From Myxococcus fulvus (GTDB lineage: Bacteria > Myxococcota > Myxococcia > Myxococcales > Myxococcaceae): a stretch of 64,000 nucleotides of DNA. A program made the translations under genes and the position numbers. Below are positions 59,361 to 64,000 of the stretch, in pieces. A model generated the notes under the pieces. It searched no databases. It was not told the origin of the DNA and saw only the letters and a program-made list of their open reading frames with translations. Each line of letters starts with the position of its first letter. Positions within the stretch are counted from its first letter, which is position 1. The stretch lies in assembly GCF_900111765.1 (NCBI RefSeq), contig NZ_FOIB01000009.1, forward strand, positions 372,001 to 436,000. Reading direction: 5' to 3'.

Positions 59361-61006
59361 AGGCCGACAGCTTCGCGGACCGGCTCAAGGTCGCCGTCAC
59401 GCTCACCGCCGGCGGCACCCCGCACGTCATCCCTCCGGGCGACGTGAAGTCCTTCGCGCTGAACTTGCGCTCGTTCGGCTTCGAGGGCCGCGTGGCCTTC
59501 GACCTCGCGGACAACAAATCCGCGGGTGGCCTGGAGAAGGACACGCTCAAGAAGGCGTTCCTGGAGCAGGACCTGATGGAGGTCCAGCTCGAGCTGACCG
59601 CGGTGCACACCGACGCCGCGCCCCAGCCCGCGCTCACGTCGCTGAAGGTCAAGGGCCTGGTGTCGGAGCGCTCGCTGGTGGAGGTGCCCGGCGTGCCCCG
59701 TCCCGGCGCCCCGCTCTTGCACCGGCGCTACGAGGTGACGTTCCAGGACGCCGCGGCGCTCCTGTGGAGCCAGCACTTCCCCTGCGTGCTCTACACGCAG
59801 AAGACGATGAAGGACGTGCTGGACGCGCACAAGGGCACGCACATCCCGCTCGTCTACGACTGGAGCGCGGGGCTGGACGCCACGTGTCCGCAGCTGTTCC
59901 TGGGCCTGACGCCCGAGCACGGTGCCAGCTTCTACGACTTCTTCCTCTGGTACGTGGACACGCGCGACGGCGTGCTCGCGTACGACTACACGGCGGCGAA
60001 GTACAAGCTGTCCACCGCGAAGGCCGCGGAGGGCACGCCCGTGAAGCTGTGGGGCCCGGACGTGGACCATGTCACCGTGCGCTTCCCGGAGGTCCCGCGC
60101 CACGAGGTGACGGTGCTCAACGCGGTGGCGGAAGGCCCCTCCACCCGTCCCATCAACCAGAAGAGCGCCGTCACCGGCATCCGCCACGACGTGCTCCTGC
60201 GCACGCCCATCACCAACGACGTGGACGCGCGGGTGACGCTGGAGACCTCCCGGCTCAAGGTCCGCGGCAAGGAGGTGGAGCTCGGCTGGAAGCGCTTCCC
60301 CGCCACCGCCCTGGTCCCCGGCTCGCTGGTCAAGCTGCCCACCACGGAGGCGTGGGCCGCGGCGGGGCTGTCCGGCGGGGAGACGTTCCGGGTGCGCACC
60401 CTGGCGTTGCGAGGGGACGCGCTCGCGTCCACCCCGGACGCGGAGCACCTGTCGAAGAACGGGGGCTTCGAGTTCCAGATGGCCACGCTGCTGGAGCCCC
60501 AGGCGGAGAAGTGGGTGGACCTGCCGCCCTACCTGCCGCCCACGTGGCCCCGGTACGTGGAGGGCCTCATCGTCAGCGAGATGGGGGACGAGCCCCACGA
60601 GACGTGGCAGGCCTACACCGACGCCAAGACGTCGCAGGACGGGTACAAGGTGAAGATTCCCCTCTGGGCGAATCAAATCGTCACCCTGCCCTTCAACCCG
60701 AACCTGCTGCCCGGCCACTTCTACTTCCCGGCCTACAAGGGTGAGCGCGTGCTGGTGGGGCTGGACTTCCAGCAGGCCTGGCTCAAGCGCTTCCTGGACT
60801 GGCGCGACACGGGGCGCATGCCCGCCGACGGCCAGGGGACACATCTGTTGGTGGGCAAGACGCCGGAGAACGGCACGTCCATGAAGCACTCCTACGTGGA
60901 CGGCAAGCCGGTCTTCCTCTTGCAGAGGACGAACGCCAAGGACACGGCCCGCATCGAAATCAAGGAGGGGACGCTGGTCATCCGCGTGAAGGAAGAGCCC
61001 GCTTGA
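59357..61006 (+). CDS. VgrG-like T6SS spike hub without its C-terminal needle
   Basis: A 549-residue protein of the VgrG/gp27-gp5 hub type. N-terminal gp27-like region (about 1-370) with RYEVTFQDAAALLWSQHFPC, GLTPEHGASFYDFFLWYVDT, and a gp5-OB-like part (about 410-500, ...VPLWANQIVTLPFNPNLLPGHF in part). It lacks the long repetitive beta-helix of full VgrG. The next gene encodes one. Overlaps tssE by 4 nt. Confidence 0.75.
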   Translation: MKADSFADRLKVAVTLTAGGTPHVIPPGDVKSFALNLRSFGFEGRVAFDLADNKSAGGLEKDTLKKAFLEQDLMEVQLELTAVHTDAAPQPALTSLKVKGLVSERSLVEVPGVPRPGAPLLHRRYEVTFQDAAALLWSQHFPCVLYTQKTMKDVLDAHKGTHIPLVYDWSAGLDATCPQLFLGLTPEHGASFYDFFLWYVDTRDGVLAYDYTAAKYKLSTAKAAEGTPVKLWGPDVDHVTVRFPEVPRHEVTVLNAVAEGPSTRPINQKSAVTGIRHDVLLRTPITNDVDARVTLETSRLKVRGKEVELGWKRFPATALVPGSLVKLPTTEAWAAAGLSGGETFRVRTLALRGDALASTPDAEHLSKNGGFEFQMATLLEPQAEKWVDLPPYLPPTWPRYVEGLIVSEMGDEPHETWQAYTDAKTSQDGYKVKIPLWANQIVTLPFNPNLLPGHFYFPAYKGERVLVGLDFQQAWLKRFLDWRDTGRMPADGQGTHLLVGKTPENGTSMKHSYVDGKPVFLLQRTNAKDTARIEIKEGTLVIRVKEEPA

Positions 61007-61030
61007 AGCGGCTGGAGGCGTGAAGGAGCC

Positions 61031-61633
61031 ATGGGAACGCTGGTCTGCACCATCGAGCTGGACAAAGTGAAGGGCATCACCGTCACGGTGGACAATGCCG
61101 ACGCGAACATCGTCCAGACGGTGACGATGGACGGCACCGCCATCACCCTCAAGGTCGCCGGGCCGAGCGACACCAGCACCGTCGTGCAGAAGGCCGACAG
61201 CATCGTCGTCACCGTCAAGGACTTCAAGGTCGACGCCCAGACGATAACGCTCCTGTCCAAGGGCACGTCGGAGTGGACGAGCCAGGACACGCTGAAGGTG
61301 ACGAGCACGAAGGACATGAGCCTCACCACCCAGGCGAAGCTCACCCAGACGGCCACCCAGGACGCGAGCATCAGCTCGTCCGCGAAGGTCAACGTGGAGG
61401 CCACCCAAGCGCTGGCGCTCAAGGGCCTGACTGCTTCCATGGAGGCCACCGGCGGCGAGGCCAAGATTGAAGGCCTGACGCTGAAGGCCGCGGGCAAGAC
61501 GGACACGCAGGTGACGGGGCTCAATGTCAAGGTAGCCGGGCAAGCCGCGCTGGACCTGGAAGCCCAGGGAATGGCCAACCTCAAGGCATCGGGTATCACC
61601 AGCGTCTCGGGCGCGCTCGTGAAGTTGGGGTAA
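61031..61633 (+). CDS. Separate beta-helical needle protein of the T6SS spike
   Basis: A 200-residue, repeat-rich protein made of short Thr/Val/Ser/Ala beta units (TSKGTSEWTSQDTLKVTS, LTTQAKLTQTATQDASISS, VNVEATQALALKGLTASM), like the C-terminal triple-stranded beta-helix of VgrG/gp5. It likely trimerises on the hub gene just upstream and bears the PAAR-like tip (52531). Ribosome site AAGGAGCC precedes the ATG. Split hub and needle are uncommon in textbook T6SS. Confidence 0.65.
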   Translation: MGTLVCTIELDKVKGITVTVDNADANIVQTVTMDGTAITLKVAGPSDTSTVVQKADSIVVTVKDFKVDAQTITLLSKGTSEWTSQDTLKVTSTKDMSLTTQAKLTQTATQDASISSSAKVNVEATQALALKGLTASMEATGGEAKIEGLTLKAAGKTDTQVTGLNVKVAGQAALDLEAQGMANLKASGITSVSGALVKLG

Positions 61634-61646
61634 GGAGTCATTCAAG

Positions 61647-63293
61647 ATGACCCGCCCGAAGGACCGGCTGCACCAGGACTTCCTCGAGGAGATGGCCTCC
61701 CTCGAGCGCTTCCGCCAACGCTTCCACGAGCGCTACCCCGCCGCCCCCCTGGAGCGGGAGGACCCGGACGTGCGCCGCCTCATCGAGGCGATGGCGTTCT
61801 TCTCCGTGCAGACGCGCCACGCGACGCTGCACAACCTGCGCTCCACGTGGCGCCGGCTGTTCGCCGGCTTCTTCGACTTCCTCCTGGAGCCGCTGCCCAC
61901 GCGCGCGGTGGTGCAGGCGCAGCCCATGGGGAAGATGGGCGAAGCGGTGCTGCTGCCGCGCGGCACGGAGCTGCGGCTGTCGCCCGCCGAGGGTGAGCCC
62001 GGCACCTTCCGCCTCCAGCGGGACTTGCGCGTGCTGCCCATCACCCTGGAGTCCACCGAGGTGCGCCCGCTGGTGCGGGGTGGCCACCGGCTGATGCTCC
62101 ACTTCGAGTCGCGGCACGAGCGCGCGGACGCTGTCGGCACGATGAGCCTGCACGTGCGCCACCTGGACGAGTACCTGCCGTCCCTGGCGGTGTTCCACGC
62201 GCTGCGCCAGCACCTGCGCGAGGTCAGCGTGGTGTACGGGCCGCCCGCGGACGAGCACGTCACGGGCGAGCGGTGCGAGGTGTCGTTCGACCGGGAGCCG
62301 CCGGCGCCGGATGACTCGGAGACCTTCTCCCATCCGCTGCAGCGGCTGCGCTCGTTCTTCCTCTTCCCGGAGACGGAGCTCTTCCTCCACGTCGCGGTGC
62401 CGCCGTCGCGCGGCGGGTGGCGGCGCTTCAGCCTGTGCTTCGACCTGGCGCAGGCGTGGACGGTGGGCCGCTCCCACCGGCCGGACTTCCTGGTGCCCTT
62501 CGCGGTGCCGGTGGAGAACCTGCGCGCGGAGCCCGCACAGGTCATCACCACGGACGGCACCCGCTCCGAGCACCCCATCCGCAACATGAGCGCGGGGCGG
62601 GAGCTGGCGCTGCACTCGGTGACGGGCGTGTTCGAGATGACCAAGACGGGGCTCGCCCCGCTCAGGCCCGCGCACCTGCCCGGCAGCGGCCCTGGCTACG
62701 AGGTGGAGGAGGTGCCGTCGGAGAACGGCCCTTCCCCGCACCTGGTGCTGCGCATGCCGGAGGCCTTCACCACGCCGCGCAAGCTGGTGGTGGAGGCGCT
62801 GTGGCACCAGCCGCGCTTCGCCTCGGAGGCGTCGGGGCGGATGTCGGTGAGCGTGCCGGCGCGCCACATCGAGGGCCTGGAGTGGCGGCTGGTCGGCCAG
62901 CTCCAGCCGGACCGCGAGAGCCCCCTGCGGGATGACCTGACGGCGCTCACCCAGCTGCTCGCCTGGAAGGCCCAGGCCACGCTGGGGCTGGACGAGCTGC
63001 GCTCGGTGCTCCAGCACCTGGGCACGCCCTCCGAGGGCCCCTTCCGCCGGTGTCTGCCGCTGCTTCGCGAGATGAGCGTGTCGCGGGTGCCCGACAGCGC
63101 CATGAAGGGCTCTGGACTGAGGAACGTGTACGAGGTGGTGCTGGAGCCCTTCGAGGAGGGCTTCGAGCCGCTGGTGGTGACGTTCCTGACGCGGGTCCGA
63201 GATTTGCTGGATGCGTGGAACCACGAGGCGACGGTGGAGCTGAAGGCGACCATCGCCGGCCAAGGTCCCCTCGCCATCCCTGGAGCCTCCTGA
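61647..63293 (+). CDS. tssF: T6SS baseplate subunit TssF
   Basis: A 548-residue TssF (VasA/DUF879). The start RLHQDFLEEMASLERFRQRF, the block RLIEAMAFFSVQTRH, SPAEGEPGTFRLQRDLRVLPI and the final MKGSGLRNVYEVVLE segment are TssF-like. With TssG it forms the wedge. It ends by TGATG overlap with TssL. Confidence 0.88.
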   Translation: MTRPKDRLHQDFLEEMASLERFRQRFHERYPAAPLEREDPDVRRLIEAMAFFSVQTRHATLHNLRSTWRRLFAGFFDFLLEPLPTRAVVQAQPMGKMGEAVLLPRGTELRLSPAEGEPGTFRLQRDLRVLPITLESTEVRPLVRGGHRLMLHFESRHERADAVGTMSLHVRHLDEYLPSLAVFHALRQHLREVSVVYGPPADEHVTGERCEVSFDREPPAPDDSETFSHPLQRLRSFFLFPETELFLHVAVPPSRGGWRRFSLCFDLAQAWTVGRSHRPDFLVPFAVPVENLRAEPAQVITTDGTRSEHPIRNMSAGRELALHSVTGVFEMTKTGLAPLRPAHLPGSGPGYEVEEVPSENGPSPHLVLRMPEAFTTPRKLVVEALWHQPRFASEASGRMSVSVPARHIEGLEWRLVGQLQPDRESPLRDDLTALTQLLAWKAQATLGLDELRSVLQHLGTPSEGPFRRCLPLLREMSVSRVPDSAMKGSGLRNVYEVVLEPFEEGFEPLVVTFLTRVRDLLDAWNHEATVELKATIAGQGPLAIPGAS

Positions 63294-63931
63294 TGAAGAT
63301 GACGCACTGGAAAGCCATCCTCCTGGCCTACCGCCACGTGGATGACCTGCTCGAGCGGGAGCTGGGGACCGTGAACCTGGACCCCACCCTGCGCGAGCAC
63401 CTGTCCGAGGGCGCCCTGGACGCGATGTCCCGCACGCTGATGAGCGAGCTGGACGCCCTGCGCGCGGTGCTGGAGACCGACCTGCGCCACGACGACGTGG
63501 AGAAGGTGCTCCAGCCCTTCGCCTTCCTGGTGGACGAGAAGGTGCTCGCCCGCCTGTCGAACGAGGACGCGCAGCACTGGCCGCTCTTGCAGCTGCGTGC
63601 GTTCGGCGTGGACGCGGGCGGCGACCTGTTCTTCGAGCTGGCGGACACCGCCCTGAGGCGCCCGGACACCGCGCCGCTGCTCTTCGAGATGCTGCACTTC
63701 TGCCTCACGGCGGGCTTCCTCGGCCGGCACGTGGGCCACCCGGCGCGGCTGCGCGACTACCGCGAGCAGCTGGCGGCCCGCATCCCCCGGCCGGAGACGC
63801 AGGTGGGCGAGGCGCAGACCGAGGCGGCGCCCCCTCCTCCCACCCTGTACGACTTCCCCTGGCGCTACTACGCCGTGACGGTGTCCATCATCGTCGCGGT
63901 GCCGGTGGTGCTCTGGCACCTGTCCAACTGA
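63293..63931 (+). CDS. tssL: T6SS membrane-complex subunit TssL (DotU-like)
   Basis: A 212-residue, single-pass, C-tail-anchored protein. The soluble DotU domain fills residues about 1-180, with PFAFLVDEKVLARLSNED and LFFELADTALRRP. A transmembrane helix is at the extreme C-terminus (YYAVTVSIIVAVPVVLWHL). With TssM and TssJ it forms the envelope channel. The start codon overlaps the tssF stop by 1 nt. Confidence 0.85.
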   Translation: MKMTHWKAILLAYRHVDDLLERELGTVNLDPTLREHLSEGALDAMSRTLMSELDALRAVLETDLRHDDVEKVLQPFAFLVDEKVLARLSNEDAQHWPLLQLRAFGVDAGGDLFFELADTALRRPDTAPLLFEMLHFCLTAGFLGRHVGHPARLRDYREQLAARIPRPETQVGEAQTEAAPPPPTLYDFPWRYYAVTVSIIVAVPVVLWHLSN

Positions 63932-63938
63932 GGCCCGC

Positions 63939-64000
63939 GTGACGACTCCTCCCGGCGTCCGGAAGGACGCGAGTGCGTCCCGTCAGAACGTGGCCGAGCT
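63939..64000 (+). CDS. Start of next T6SS gene, possibly TssM (cut by window edge)
   Basis: A GTG at 63939, 7 nt past the tssL stop, opens a frame of 20 codons to the edge (MTTPPGVRKDASASRQNVAEL). In T6SS loci tssM/icmF often follows tssL. Too short to name with confidence; the 20 residues show no motif. Confidence 0.35.
   Translation, partial: MTTPPGVRKDASASRQNVAE

Noticed and set aside
59090..61645. 851-codon minus-strand frame opposite the T6SS hub and needle
   Set aside because: Shadow frame; tight overlaps and ribosome sites support the plus-strand genes.

Overview
The window is very GC-rich DNA with strong third-position G/C bias. Its gene content points to a myxobacterium of the suborder Cystobacterineae, most likely Myxococcaceae. 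The evidence is an M36 metalloprotease ending in a MYXO-CTERM sorting signal, a candidate MrtX-type myxosortase, an AgmX-like GYF/TonB protein, many secreted peptidases and lipoproteins, and a type VI secretion (T6SS) locus. Species cannot be fixed from the sequence alone. I see no rRNA, tRNA, CRISPR array, insertion sequence or prophage.

Layout. 1-5.8 kb: holB (cut by the left edge), a cyclic-nucleotide-domain MscS channel, an unknown protein and an ADOP-type ABC permease. 5.9-13.1 kb: a co-directional biosynthetic-looking cluster with an SGNH-like hydrolase, two hexapeptide acyltransferases, a carrier protein, an asparagine-synthase-like amidotransferase, two tiny overlapping ORFs, an AMP-forming ligase and a NAD-synthetase-like amidase. 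13.1-17.8 kb: small secreted or unknown proteins and a transglycosylase/LysM/C39-like protein without a signal peptide. 17.9-22.8 kb: the 1640-residue M36 metalloprotease. 23-31 kb: a PLP-fold protein, a histidine kinase/response regulator/TonB run, a TPR lipoprotein, a CrtI-like flavoprotein and a hydrolase. 31.5-37.9 kb: a hybrid kinase, a TIGR02757 protein, a secreted M28 peptidase, a MoaB with a huge His-rich N-terminus, and a Rieske protein. 38-41.1 kb: PolX, then a two-gene unit of a protease-dead trypsin-like protein and the myxosortase candidate. 41.4-47.1 kb: an M4 peptidase with a P domain, an S37 lipoprotein peptidase, a DUF1330 protein and the AgmX-like protein. 47.5-50.4 kb: the three-gene proton-translocating transhydrogenase. 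50.6 kb to the right edge: T6SS genes on the plus strand.

How the parts work together. The T6SS run encodes a degenerate adenylate-forming-enzyme homologue, a PAAR-like tip (DUF4280), an IglI-like protein, TssG, sheath TssB/TssC, a tube protein, TssK, TssE, a VgrG-like hub with a separately encoded beta-helical needle, TssF and TssL. The next gene, probably TssM, starts at the right edge. The 6-13 kb cluster has the parts to load an acyl group on a carrier protein, amidate it and acylate a product, resembling sets found beside exosortase/exopolysaccharide loci, but no exosortase or glycosyltransferase is visible. The MYXO-CTERM protease at 17.9 kb is a plausible substrate of the myxosortase at 40.4 kb.

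Many very long antisense reading frames (for example opposite 0.8-5.5, 17.7-22.9 and 59.1-61.6 kb) are GC-bias shadows and are not annotated.
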